A stretch of 23,416 nucleotides of DNA from a virus. Of this stretch, positions 12,308 through 21,111 are shown in pieces. The stretch spans positions 1 through 23,416 of IMG/VR virus record IMGVR_UViG_3300014932_000059. One strand, given 5' to 3'. Each line of letters begins with the position of its first letter. The stretch's first letter is position 1. The translations under genes and the position numbers were made by a program. The notes beneath the pieces were generated by a model. That model worked only from the letters and a program-made list of their open reading frames with translations, had not been told where the DNA came from and made no database searches.

Positions 12308-13923
12308 TTAATTTCATCACTAGGTGCTGCTACGACAGGAATGGAAGTTTTCATTAATAATCTACGGAAACGTGATATATCTTTAGCAGCTTCTGCAGTA
12401 TTCATTACACTTGTCATTGCATCATATTTTTCAGGAGATACACCAAACCGTTTTTGTACTTCAGGGCCTATTTCATGCCACATTGCTTTAGCATCTTTTA
12501 CTGTAGCATTATCTAAATATGATAACATTTCTTGATGAAATTGTTTCATTCCTTCAGGAACTTTACTTAAATTCCAAAGCTGTGATTTAATTTCTTTAGC
12601 ACCTCTAGAACCTTTTTCAAACAAACCAGGAAGTTCATCTTTAGCTATAGCAAGAGCTTCTTTAGAATAAGCTTCACGAGCTAGTTTTTCAGAAGCTTTA
12701 CCAGTAGTAGATGTTAAATATTCATTAAAAGCATTACGAACTTTTTCAGCATCTTGATAAGACATGTGTTCAGTAGCATTTTTTAAATTCTCTACTACAT
12801 CTTGACCAACTACAGCTTCATTTTTAGCATTTCTAAATAGGTCACCAAACTTTGTTTCTTGGGCAGGTATGCCTTTAGTCAATTTAGCAAACTCAGAAGA
12901 ATCTAAAAATGTTTGACCTTGTTTAGATATTGTATCATAAGATTGTTTAGCTTGTTCATACAAACCATGTGATATCGGTTTACCTGCAACAATAGCATCA
13001 GGATGAGCCGTAGCAAGTTCTTCACCTACAGCACGTTGGTTAATCATTTGACCAGATTGACCATGTTCAGCAACGGCAGATATTGGAGTAATTTCTCCTG
13101 TTTCAGGATTAATATGCTCAGCTTCACTAAATACTTTTTTAGCAGCTTCTTTATCTACTTTAGCACCACCAGTAATAAATTCTTTAGCTCTTCCTACCAT
13201 ACCCTGTGCAGCATAACCTGCTCCAGGTATTCCAGTAGTTTGTCCTACTTTATAAGCAAGTTTCTTAGCAATAAATGTTTCTACAGAACTTCCAAGCAAT
13301 GCTTTATATCCTGTAGATATAGCCTGTGTAGGTAATTTAGCACCAGCAGCAAGACCTGCTACTATTTGTGTTCCTGTACCAAATCCTAAATCTTTTGTTA
13401 TTTGTTCTGCTAAACCTGAAGCAGCACCTAGAACTAAACCTGCAGCAGCAGTTGGAATAGAAGCTACACCAAGACCAGCAACAGCACCAATACCTGCACC
13501 AATAGCAGCACTTGTTCCAATAGTTTTACCATATTCACCCATACTGCTAAGTTTAGCTTTAGATGGGTCTCTACCAAATGTTTCTGTAATGTCAGCACCT
13601 AATTTAGCACCTTCTTGTCTAGCTTGTTCTTTTTGTTGTTGTTGTGAATATTCAGGAACTAAAAGCTTAACAATATCTTCAGGACTATAACCAGCTTTTT
13701 CTGCTCCGTCTTTATCAAAACTTGCTTTTTCAGAAAGAGCAGAAGCAATTTCATCCAGTGAATAACCAGCGTCTTTAGCACCTATTACATCAAATTTAAT
13801 ACCTTTGCTTTCTTCAGCAGGTTTAGTTTTTTCTGCAGCAGGAGTAAACCCACTCTCACGAGGAACTACTTTAACAGGCATCTTTCCAGCAACAGCTTGT
13901 TCTTGTTCAAAGCTTAAAGGCAT
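12304..13923 (-). CDS. Probable DNA-ejection / internal virion protein (539 aa)
   Basis: The product carries two GYS-type repeats near the N-terminus (DAGYSLDEIASAL, 51-63, and KAGYSPEDIVKLL, 76-88). A long Gly/Ala-rich hydrophobic stretch follows (about 135-170, GAGIGAVAGLGVASI), then a helical, charged C-terminal two thirds. Amphipathic or membrane-active segments with long helices fit ejection proteins that leave the virion and help DNA cross the envelope. It is the third and last of three such genes after gp4- and gp10-like tail genes, the place of P22 gp16. No catalytic motif is visible. Its stop overlaps the ATP-grasp start (ATGA). Confidence 0.65.
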   Translation of the reverse strand: MPLSFEQEQAVAGKMPVKVVPRESGFTPAAEKTKPAEESKGIKFDVIGAKDAGYSLDEIASALSEKASFDKDGAEKAGYSPEDIVKLLVPEYSQQQQKEQARQEGAKLGADITETFGRDPSKAKLSSMGEYGKTIGTSAAIGAGIGAVAGLGVASIPTAAAGLVLGAASGLAEQITKDLGFGTGTQIVAGLAAGAKLPTQAISTGYKALLGSSVETFIAKKLAYKVGQTTGIPGAGYAAQGMVGRAKEFITGGAKVDKEAAKKVFSEAEHINPETGEITPISAVAEHGQSGQMINQRAVGEELATAHPDAIVAGKPISHGLYEQAKQSYDTISKQGQTFLDSSEFAKLTKGIPAQETKFGDLFRNAKNEAVVGQDVVENLKNATEHMSYQDAEKVRNAFNEYLTSTTGKASEKLAREAYSKEALAIAKDELPGLFEKGSRGAKEIKSQLWNLSKVPEGMKQFHQEMLSYLDNATVKDAKAMWHEIGPEVQKRFGVSPEKYDAMTSVMNTAEAAKDISRFRRLLMKTSIPVVAAPSDEIK

Positions 13924-13936
13924 AGTAACCCTGTAA

Positions 13937-15793
13937 TTATTTAAAGAAAGAATTTATAGGTTTAGTTGGTTTAGCACCTTCTGCACCCGCTTCTGTTTTA
14001 GAAGCACCCCCACCTACAGGATATTTTTCAGCTACATAATTACCAAAAGTTTGTTTACTTCCTTCTTTAACTTGATTCTGCCAAGTAAAGACATCTTCAG
14101 GAGTATATGGATATGCTTTATTAATTGCTTGATAAGATTTAACAAGAGACTCACGTTGAGATTTATTTAATGTAGGATTAGAAGCTTGTCCCTCAATACC
14201 TGCTCTAGCTGACTGAGCAAACTCAGCAAGCTTTTGATAAGCCAATACAGGACTCTGAGCAAATGCTTGTGTCATCAATGATTTTTCAAGGTTTCTTCTA
14301 TCAGTCTCAGAAGCACTTGTACCTAAAATAAGAGTAGCTTGTTGACGAATCAAAGGTAAAGCTAAAGCTTCAAACTGTTGTGTTGCTACATTAGACATAG
14401 GGCCTGTGGCAGCAGAAGCAGCAGCACCAAAGAATGTATCTGTTTTAAGATTACTAAATGCACCACGAGAAGGAACTTTTTCACCTTTATTAGTAAGAAT
14501 AGCCATATTGTCTAAACCAATTTTCATCTCATTGGCAGCAACAGTAACGTTAGTGTTTGTTTTAATATTATTAACACCAGGCTCTTTATAAGGCCCTGCT
14601 ACGTTAGCAAATAATTGTTTTTCTCTTTCATCTTTAGGTGTATAAGTATCACCTGTAGAACCTACAAAAGATGTTGGAGTATCTGTAGAAGGTTTAGAAA
14701 CACCTGCTTTACCAGGCTTATCTAAACTTAATCCTTCAGTAGGAGCAGTAGTAGTTTTTGGTGTATAAGCACCTGCTTCAAAGTTTGCCATTGCGTTAAA
14801 TACTTTATCACGAGTCTGTGTAGTATTCTCAATAGTTTCATTTACTTTGATACCTGCAGCATCTGCAATAGCTTTAGCATAATTAGCCGTAGATTCTTTA
14901 CTGTTACCTTTAGCACCTGCAGGAGACCATGTTTCAGCAAGACGTTCAGGAGTAACAGGTTGATTACCAAATTTATCTTTATAAGCTTGACTAGTACCTG
15001 CAATTTTACTTTGTAGGTCTCTTAATCCTGCTTCTCTTCCTTCTTCAGGAGTATCAAAAGAACGAATCTTTCCTGTTTTAGGATCTGTTACGTTTAAAGG
15101 ATTATTTTGACGAACACTTACAGGTGCTTCAGTAGCAGGCTCACCAGATGGTAATAAACCAGCACGTTTAGCTATTTCTAAAGGAATAGGTTTTTGTGCT
15201 GTGGTATATATTTCAGCTTGTTTTAAAGCAATATTTTGATCAGCACGAATGTTATCAGCTTTTTTATTATCAACTTCAGCAATAGCTTTCATGCCACTAA
15301 TAGTTAATTGTTGAGCTTTAATAGTCTCAGCTTCTGTCATTGCTGCTTCTTTTAACTTAGCTTTAATTTCAGGAATATGCTGATCAGCGTCAGGTGCTCT
15401 CAACATTCTTTCAATAAACATTTTAGTATTAGTATCTTTAACAGAAGAATTAACAATCGTTCTAATATCATCAATACTATTAGCTAAAGGAAGTTGCTGA
15501 GTAGCATACGACAGTTGAGCTTCAGATATTTTTAGTTTATCTAGTTCTACTTGTGTATTAGCTTTACCAAGTTCATTAGCTTGTTTAGAAAAAGAATAGC
15601 CTAAAGAATCTAGTCCTTTAGATTTAGCTAATACGGCTGCTTTGTTAAGTGCTCCTTGTTGCATTTCAGGAGACATAGTCTCTGGTGTTTGTCCTGCGTA
15701 TACATCACGTAGAATGTTACCTGAAGCAATGTCAGTACCAATTTCACTACCTAATGTGTAACCAGCTACTGCTGATTCTGCGAAGCTTGCCAT
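13937..15793 (-). CDS. Virion protein with lysozyme/transglycosylase-like domain (618 aa)
   Basis: Residues 1-200 are helical. Residues 227-315 carry a domain opening VRQNNPLNVTDPKTGKIRSF with DTPEEGREAGLRDL, RLAETWSPAG and STANYAKAIADAAGI. This is the NNPxNI...FdtxexGxxAl...W.P..EN..Y pattern found in phage virion-associated peptidoglycan hydrolases. It probably loosens the cell wall during DNA entry. The remainder (about 330-600) is low-complexity then helical and ends in a Lys/Pro-rich tail. It lies between a small Gly-rich gene and the third ejection gene, the place of P22 gp20. The domain call is good, but the catalytic residue is not fixed from sequence. Confidence 0.75.
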   Translation of the reverse strand: MASFAESAVAGYTLGSEIGTDIASGNILRDVYAGQTPETMSPEMQQGALNKAAVLAKSKGLDSLGYSFSKQANELGKANTQVELDKLKISEAQLSYATQQLPLANSIDDIRTIVNSSVKDTNTKMFIERMLRAPDADQHIPEIKAKLKEAAMTEAETIKAQQLTISGMKAIAEVDNKKADNIRADQNIALKQAEIYTTAQKPIPLEIAKRAGLLPSGEPATEAPVSVRQNNPLNVTDPKTGKIRSFDTPEEGREAGLRDLQSKIAGTSQAYKDKFGNQPVTPERLAETWSPAGAKGNSKESTANYAKAIADAAGIKVNETIENTTQTRDKVFNAMANFEAGAYTPKTTTAPTEGLSLDKPGKAGVSKPSTDTPTSFVGSTGDTYTPKDEREKQLFANVAGPYKEPGVNNIKTNTNVTVAANEMKIGLDNMAILTNKGEKVPSRGAFSNLKTDTFFGAAASAATGPMSNVATQQFEALALPLIRQQATLILGTSASETDRRNLEKSLMTQAFAQSPVLAYQKLAEFAQSARAGIEGQASNPTLNKSQRESLVKSYQAINKAYPYTPEDVFTWQNQVKEGSKQTFGNYVAEKYPVGGGASKTEAGAEGAKPTKPINSFFK

Positions 15794-15802
15794 ATTTTAT
15801 CC

Positions 15803-16435
15803 TTATGCTAATGCAGCAGCGTAATCAATCCAAGCCATACTGTCTGCAGCACCTGCCCCACTTAAGGAAGTAGACAAGTCACCACCACTCATAAGAGGGT
15901 CTGACATGAAACCAAAAGGCCCACCACTGCCACCACCAAAGATACCAGACTTAGATAAAGCACTACCTGCTAAGAGAGTACTAAAGATACCTGTTTGAGC
16001 ATTCTGTTGATTAATTTGATTTTGTAAAGCAGCAGATTGTTGTTGACTATTATATTGTACTTGTCCAGCCTGAGCAGGAGTCTGAGAAGTAGCTCCTGAT
16101 AATGTACCTAGTTGATTGTACATTTTATCATAGAAGGAACCAAATACATTTTGTCCATAACCTTGCAAAGCAGCGTTTTGGCTACCTGATTGTAAAAGCC
16201 CTTTAGAGGCTCCTGCAGCATCAGTAGCTCGCATGCCTTGACTAAGTGTTTGCTGATAACCAGGCATAGACAAAGCTATAGAAGGGTCATTCATTAAACT
16301 TTGTAATTGAGAAGCCGCACTAGTACGACCCCCTATAGAACCGTATGGGTCTGTTTGAGATTGGGAAAGAGGAGTAGGGGCTGATGCTCCACCGCCACCA
16401 CCACCGCCAAAGATTGAACTTACTATTGAACCCAT
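15803..16435 (-). CDS. Small Gly/Gln-rich virion protein, ejection-protein candidate (210 aa)
   Basis: The N-terminus is MGSIVSSIFGGGGGGG, followed by Ser/Ala/Gln-rich helical sequence (a QNQINQQNAQ segment around 137-146) and a Gly/Ser-rich, Ala-rich end. The composition and a small size close to P22 gp7 (229 aa) or T7 gp14 (196 aa) suggest the smallest of the DNA-ejection proteins. Its placement first in a run of small, larger and large virion genes supports this. No domain is recognised directly. AAGGAG precedes the ATG (read on the - strand). It follows the acetyltransferase gene by 9 nt. Confidence 0.6.
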   Translation of the reverse strand: MGSIVSSIFGGGGGGGASAPTPLSQSQTDPYGSIGGRTSAASQLQSLMNDPSIALSMPGYQQTLSQGMRATDAAGASKGLLQSGSQNAALQGYGQNVFGSFYDKMYNQLGTLSGATSQTPAQAGQVQYNSQQQSAALQNQINQQNAQTGIFSTLLAGSALSKSGIFGGGSGGPFGFMSDPLMSGGDLSTSLSGAGAADSMAWIDYAAALA

Positions 16436-16444
16436 GATAACTCC

Positions 16445-16897
16445 TTAAATATATTTGCTAAATAGCTTTTCGATAAACGTGTATCCTAAATACTCAAATA
16501 ACTTGCTATTATCTTGATGTACTTTAGTTGAACACAATATTTTATTAACACACAGACTTTTAAGATGCTGTTCAGCGTACTGAAACAGTTTAATGCCTGT
16601 CCTACCTTTTCTATGCTGTTTACGTAAGAAGTAAATATCTTCGTAAGCAGTTAAACAAGATTTCACATGCAGATGTCTAGATATAATATAGAGAATGTAA
16701 CCAATCAACTCTCCGTCACTTCTACATGTAACAAGCTGAATCATTCTAGCATTGTCTAAATTCTTATATTGATCCCAATCTAGATCAAGATCATAACCAC
16801 CACTTGTTGCACCTTCTAGTTCTTCATAATGCTCAGGATAGAGAGTGGCTAATTCAGGAACTACATCTGAATATCTCTCTATCTGGTAAGTAATCAT
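16445..16897 (-). CDS. GNAT-family N-acetyltransferase
   Basis: The 150-residue product has the GNAT core: a beta segment LIGYILYIISRHLH (64-77), then the acetyl-CoA loop in FLRKQHRKGRTGIKLFQYAEQ (90-110; R96, G98 and G101 form the R/QxxGxG/A motif) and a closing NSKLFEYLGYTFIEKLFSK (130-148). It would move an acetyl group from acetyl-CoA to an amine of a protein or small molecule. It lies between the gp10-like gene, whose stop overlaps its start by one base, and the first ejection gene, so it is expressed with late virion genes. Similar GNAT genes occur in other phage late operons. The substrate is unknown. Confidence 0.82.
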   Translation of the reverse strand: MITYQIERYSDVVPELATLYPEHYEELEGATSGGYDLDLDWDQYKNLDNARMIQLVTCRSDGELIGYILYIISRHLHVKSCLTAYEDIYFLRKQHRKGRTGIKLFQYAEQHLKSLCVNKILCSTKVHQDNSKLFEYLGYTFIEKLFSKYI

Positions 16898-18786
16898 TAT
16901 GTCCTATATTGTAACTGTGTGGGTTCTGAAGCTTCTAATTCACCAATATCAAAGTCAACCTCGGCTGCTAACAGTCTTAAAGGTTGATTGTCTGTGCACA
17001 AAAACTCCCATGCTCTACGACGTGCTGCACCACTTTGATACACTTGTGGTCGTTGTTTATCTAGGTTTACTGAACGGTAAGGAGACCAGTTTTTATAGTC
17101 ATCATTACTGTGTCTGATGTTCATAACTGCAGGGACTTTATCTCCTACAATCTCTAAACGATTAAAGAACTTACGCTTAGTAGTACCACCATCAATAATA
17201 TCTGTTACAGTACGATAATAAATAGGAGCACCAGAATCATTGTAAACATGATCTGACATCGTATATAGTGTGCCGTTATCATCATCTAATAAATAGTAAG
17301 TATCGCTAATCTGAGTAAAAAAACTAGGACGGAAGTACTGCTCAGCATAAATACCTGGCACTCCTGAGCCTGTATCACCAATAGCCCACATAGTCCATTG
17401 AGTCCAAACCTTTTCATTTACATCGTATACTATTGTAACATTTAAATCAGCTAATGTCAAGACATAAAAAGTATGTCCATTGATTCTTAAAGCATAAGCT
17501 CTAATATCAGCTAAAGTACTATTCTGTAAAATACGGTCAATAAAGGGTGTAGAAAGCTTTGTAGGGGCTGTACCTGAGATAGCATAGACCGATGGGCCTG
17601 CATCTCTAGAAGTACCTACCCAGACTATAATGTTCTCAAAACTAACGATAGAATCTCCGTTAGCACAGCCAAGCTCAATATGGTAAGGAGCAGCAACTGC
17701 CAAAGGGGAACCTGGATACGTACCAGCATCATAGAACCAATCAATAGACCACTGACCAAAAGTAACAATATAGTTTAAATGCTTACCTATACCTACTAAC
17801 TGGTCAGGTTCAGCCTCAGCAGTAATATAGTTTAAAGCATTCCAAGTAGTAGGGTCATTAGCATTAGATGTAAAAAGCTCACCATTAGGACTAGCAATAA
17901 CTGTGTAAGTATCTAAGTAACAAGCACCAGGAACAATAGTGCCTGAAGGAAAGCCATTTAACAAAGCAGTAGCAGCAGCACCTGTACCGCCTGCATCAGT
18001 GTTGTTTAAATACTGTAAAGTAGCTGTACCATCAACTTGAGTACCACTAGTAAAGGTAGGAGCACTAGTCCCTGTAGTTCCTGCAATAGTTACTGAATAT
18101 ACATTACCTGAACTAACAAGTACTGTACCTGCTGCATAAGCTGTACTGGCTGCCCAAGAAGTACCAGCAGTATCTGTAATAGTAACTACTAATGTGTCTG
18201 AGCTTGTATAGCCTGAGCCACCATCAGTAATAGTAATACCTGTAACAATACCACCATAGCTTTGAACAGTACCTGTAGCAGTAGTACCGCCACCTGAAGG
18301 GGCTGAAAAGGTTACAATAGGGTTAGTATAGTTTTTACCACCAGTAAGAATAGTTACTGTAGAAATGTTGTCATCTTTGACTTGAACAAAAGCTCCTGTA
18401 CTACCATTAATAGTATAACCATGTACTTGGTTATGTACAAATAAATAAGTATCGTTTAGAGTCTGTTCAAAGTAACAAGTAGCATAACCACCGTTAACAA
18501 GACCTGTCATTGTACCTACAATAGTTCTTGCACCAGTGCTAGGAACAACCTTATAAATTACGTTATCAACTACTGCGTATAGATTACCGTTAAAGTAAGT
18601 TAATCCTTGTCCTTGCCCTGTAGGCATAGTAGGAGAAGTAACAAATGTAGATGTACCAGGACGCTTAACAAACTCTCGCTTGCCGTTAGTCGCTTCAAAA
18701 TAACCATTAACACACTTAGAGTCAGTGTTTAAATAGCCGTTACGAGTCTCAATAGGTTGAGACAATGGTATTCTAACAATAGGCAT
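16897..18786 (-). CDS. P22 gp10-like tail hub / DNA stabilization protein with inserted beta module
   Basis: A 629-residue late protein of the P22 gp10 type (packaged-DNA stabilization, tail hub). Supporting segments are the N-terminus (MPIVRIPLSQPIETRNGYLN), a beta-propeller-like middle (YFNGNLYAVVDN; TFGQWSIDWFYDAG; ENIIVWVGTSRD) and a C-terminus with YYRTVTDIIDGG, KFFNRLEIVGD and a SGAARRRAWEF segment. Residues about 141-276 interrupt the core with a Gly/Thr-rich beta module: two GG-x-Y/GYT-type repeats flanking a WAASTAYAAGTVLVSSGNVYS segment that resembles small carbohydrate-binding modules. The gene follows the gp4-like gene by a one-base overlap. Assignment of the core is good; binding by the insert is inference. 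Confidence 0.8.
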   Translation of the reverse strand: MPIVRIPLSQPIETRNGYLNTDSKCVNGYFEATNGKREFVKRPGTSTFVTSPTMPTGQGQGLTYFNGNLYAVVDNVIYKVVPSTGARTIVGTMTGLVNGGYATCYFEQTLNDTYLFVHNQVHGYTINGSTGAFVQVKDDNISTVTILTGGKNYTNPIVTFSAPSGGGTTATGTVQSYGGIVTGITITDGGSGYTSSDTLVVTITDTAGTSWAASTAYAAGTVLVSSGNVYSVTIAGTTGTSAPTFTSGTQVDGTATLQYLNNTDAGGTGAAATALLNGFPSGTIVPGACYLDTYTVIASPNGELFTSNANDPTTWNALNYITAEAEPDQLVGIGKHLNYIVTFGQWSIDWFYDAGTYPGSPLAVAAPYHIELGCANGDSIVSFENIIVWVGTSRDAGPSVYAISGTAPTKLSTPFIDRILQNSTLADIRAYALRINGHTFYVLTLADLNVTIVYDVNEKVWTQWTMWAIGDTGSGVPGIYAEQYFRPSFFTQISDTYYLLDDDNGTLYTMSDHVYNDSGAPIYYRTVTDIIDGGTTKRKFFNRLEIVGDKVPAVMNIRHSNDDYKNWSPYRSVNLDKQRPQVYQSGAARRRAWEFLCTDNQPLRLLAAEVDFDIGELEASEPTQLQYRT

Positions 18787-19535
18787 TAGTTAGGTTTTCC
18801 AAAGGTTACGTTAGCCATACGAAGGTCAGCTTGGAAGAATGTAGAAGTAGCTTCCACATCCCAATCACATAACTGGTCTTGATATGTCTTAGCTCTCATA
18901 GCAATCTCTTGACGATGATTAGCAGGTACGCTATATTCAATAGCTAACTGATCTGCTAAGTTCCATACTAAAGTATTCATCCATTCAGCAGGAAAGTCAG
19001 GAACTTGACTACCTGTATTGACATCATCCATAGGTTGTTGACACACAAAGTACAGTTGATACTGTGAAGCAGCATTCTGATTAGGAGTTAAATAGACATA
19101 CAAATCACTCCAGTTCTGACGTACATTGCAGTATATAGAGTTAGCAACACCTGTAGAAAACTTAGAGCCTAGAGTGTCATACTCTTGCTTACTAAGAATC
19201 TGCATAGGAGTATCAATCGGAGGAGATACTGTGTACTGACGCAACCAGGCTTGGATAACCTTTAAAGGTTTAGCTGTATCTAAGTCAGTAGAAGCATTTA
19301 AACTAGCAGGCCCAATAGAATAGGTAGTTTGACCGTTAACAATAGGAATATACAGTTCATTTACTTTCCATATCTTTAAACCCTGAGTAGCCATTTGTTT
19401 GACTAAAAGATTTAAAGCTAAAGAAGCATTTGCAGTAGTGGCTGCATCAGGGGTATCGCCAAGTTCAAGAACACCTAACTTACGTAAAGCTAGTTGTATA
19501 ATCTGGTCACGTGTAACGGTAAAAGTACTAGACAT
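18786..19535 (-). CDS. P22 gp4-like tail accessory / head-completion protein
   Basis: 249 residues. The N-terminal helical part (RDQIIQLALRKLGVLELGD, TANASLALNLLVKQMATQGLKIW, residues 9-55) matches P22 tail accessory factor gp4 style proteins, which dock under the portal after packaging. A beta-rich middle and a C-terminal helix (FPAEWMNTLVWNLADQLA, MRAKTYQDQL) complete it. It is longer than P22 gp4 (166 aa), with the extra length in the middle and C-terminus. It directly precedes the gp10-like gene, the P22 order. No catalytic residues are visible. Confidence 0.75.
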   Translation of the reverse strand: MSSTFTVTRDQIIQLALRKLGVLELGDTPDAATTANASLALNLLVKQMATQGLKIWKVNELYIPIVNGQTTYSIGPASLNASTDLDTAKPLKVIQAWLRQYTVSPPIDTPMQILSKQEYDTLGSKFSTGVANSIYCNVRQNWSDLYVYLTPNQNAASQYQLYFVCQQPMDDVNTGSQVPDFPAEWMNTLVWNLADQLAIEYSVPANHRQEIAMRAKTYQDQLCDWDVEATSTFFQADLRMANVTFGKPN

Positions 19536-19775
19536 TTAAGTTCCAAATAATAGTTTAATTGCTTTATCAACACCCATAGACTGTGCTACAACAACAGTTA
19601 AAGCACCTATTGCTATGTACTTAATTTGTGCTAAGTTCTTTTCTATAGAACTCATAGTTTTTTTTAAGTCCGTATGACTACCACGAAGTTCTTTAATATC
19701 TTCTTCGTGATTATCTATTTGTACTTCAAGACGGACTACTCTGTTTTCTAACAAATCAGACACTATTAACTCCAC
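19536..19775 (-). CDS. Small coiled-coil membrane protein, XhlA/holin-like (79 aa)
   Basis: Residues 4-50 form a charged heptad-like helix (ENRVVRLEVQIDNHEEDIKE) and residues 52-66 a hydrophobic segment (KYIAIGALTVVVAQS). This coiled coil plus C-terminal membrane segment is the layout of XhlA-type proteins linked to phage lysis, but it lies among tail genes, 10 kb of transcript ahead of the endolysin. It may be a second holin-associated protein or a membrane-bound virion component. It overlaps the preceding tail gene by 10 nt. Confidence 0.6.
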   Translation of the reverse strand: MELIVSDLLENRVVRLEVQIDNHEEDIKELRGSHTDLKKTMSSIEKNLAQIKYIAIGALTVVVAQSMGVDKAIKLLFGT

Positions 19776-20182
19776 TGTTCAGTTGGCTTAACAGGCCATG
19801 TTGGGTTGTCTACTGGATTAATAGCATATTGACGTACTGCTGCTCTATAAGCAGTAAACGCTGCAACGTTTAATAAACCACAATTAGAGATTTGAGTCCA
19901 ATCAGTAACACTTAATAAACCACAAGCAATAATATAACATTCTTCTGTAGGTGTAGGAGGTACTGGTGGTTTAGGTAAAGCAGCCTCAAACTTAGCAATA
20001 CAATCTAAAGCCCATTGTGGAAGTTCTGTGATGTTTGTACGAACATCAGAATCAATATAACCTGAAACACCAAACCAATATAAATTTATAATTCCTTCAG
20101 GAATTAAAAGACCTAAGTTTAAAATAGATGCACCATCTTTAAAAACAGAATCAGTATTTTTAGCAATAATAACAATAGTCAT
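19766..20182 (-). CDS. Tail protein with tail-assembly-chaperone-like C-terminus (138 aa)
   Basis: The N-terminal half is beta-rich (MTIVIIAKNTDSVFKDG). A Pro-rich linker (PKPPVPPTPTEE, 70-81) leads to a C-terminal segment with FTAYRAAVRQYAINPVDNP and TWPVKPTEQW. The (Y)RxxVRxY...NP...WPxxP pattern recalls phage tail-assembly chaperone or fibre-assembly proteins (Phage_tail_APC type). It lies next to the tail collar gene, 2 nt after its stop, which fits a fibre-linked chaperone. Whether it stays in the virion is unknown. Confidence 0.6.
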   Translation of the reverse strand: MTIVIIAKNTDSVFKDGASILNLGLLIPEGIINLYWFGVSGYIDSDVRTNITELPQWALDCIAKFEAALPKPPVPPTPTEECYIIACGLLSVTDWTQISNCGLLNVAAFTAYRAAVRQYAINPVDNPTWPVKPTEQWS

Positions 20183-20184
20183 AA

Positions 20185-21108
20185 TTAAGTCTTTATAATG
20201 AAGTTAATACCGAGATACGGAGGTAAGTTAGCATTTGTACCGCTTACACCAGCAGTTGCGTTAGCTACAGAAATGCCAGTTACTGCTGAAGCAGTTGCAG
20301 TAGATTGACTTAATCTATAAGTATCAAAGTCGTTACGAACACCTCTAAAATCTGTTCCACTTGTATTTACAAAATTACCTGAAGCTGGAGCATGAGTATG
20401 TCCTGGGTCTGTAACAGTTGCAGTATGAGTATGACTTACTACAACAGCATCTGCACTACCGCCTGTAGAACCTATAGTAGTTCCGTAAGGCATACGGTTT
20501 GTATAGTTTGGTAAATTAAATGTAGTTGTTCCATCACCAGTACCAAACGTAGTACCAACCACTGCAAACAAAGTACTGTAAGTAGTACGAGAAACTGCTG
20601 TACCATTACAATTTAAATACCCAGTCGGTGCAGTACTTGTAGGCCACATAAAAAGTGCACCGCTAGGGACTCCTTGAACAGTAACAGTACCTGTAGAACC
20701 GTTTACAGATAACACACCAGTATTGCTAATTGTTACGTTACCTGTAGAGGAAGATACACCAATACCTGTGCCTGCTATTACACTGTCAACTACTACAGGA
20801 TTAGTAATAGAACTTAAACTACCTGCAGTAATACGTAATTGTACGCCATCACCAATAGCAAAAGCTTGTGCTGTAGTTCCTTCTTGTGCTCTAACAATGG
20901 TAAATGTATCACCACTTCTAGCAGTACACTGTACAATTTCCATATTACCTGTTAACTGACTAATCAAAGTTAACATAAAGTAGTTACCACCAGTAGGTGC
21001 AGGGAATAAACTTCCTGAACCACCGTTGACGATAAGCGTTGTTGCAGAAGACGAAATAGGATATACCATTCCTGTTGCTGCATTGTTTGTAAATAATGGA
21101 TAGCCCAT
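20185..21108 (-). CDS. Tail fibre with phage tail collar domain
   Basis: 307 residues. The N-terminal attachment part is beta-rich (1-130). A tail collar domain spans about 149-212, opening SGALFMWPTSTAPTGYLNCN and including TFGTGDGTTTFNLPNYTNRMPYG. It is followed by HTH (226-228) and DPGHTH (234-239), His clusters like those that bind metal along the axis of T4 gp12-type trimers. The end, LPPYLGINFIIKT, is the usual closing of such fibres. It probably forms a trimeric receptor-binding fibre. Neighbouring small beta-rich genes and a chaperone-like gene support a fibre cluster. Confidence 0.88.
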   Translation of the reverse strand: MGYPLFTNNAATGMVYPISSSATTLIVNGGSGSLFPAPTGGNYFMLTLISQLTGNMEIVQCTARSGDTFTIVRAQEGTTAQAFAIGDGVQLRITAGSLSSITNPVVVDSVIAGTGIGVSSSTGNVTISNTGVLSVNGSTGTVTVQGVPSGALFMWPTSTAPTGYLNCNGTAVSRTTYSTLFAVVGTTFGTGDGTTTFNLPNYTNRMPYGTTIGSTGGSADAVVVSHTHTATVTDPGHTHAPASGNFVNTSGTDFRGVRNDFDTYRLSQSTATASAVTGISVANATAGVSGTNANLPPYLGINFIIKT

Positions 21109-21111
21109 AGT

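Noticed and set aside
13003-13335. 110-codon + strand open frame opposite the ejection protein
   Set aside because: Phe/Ser-rich antisense frame of an Ala/Lys-rich gene, with no independent support.
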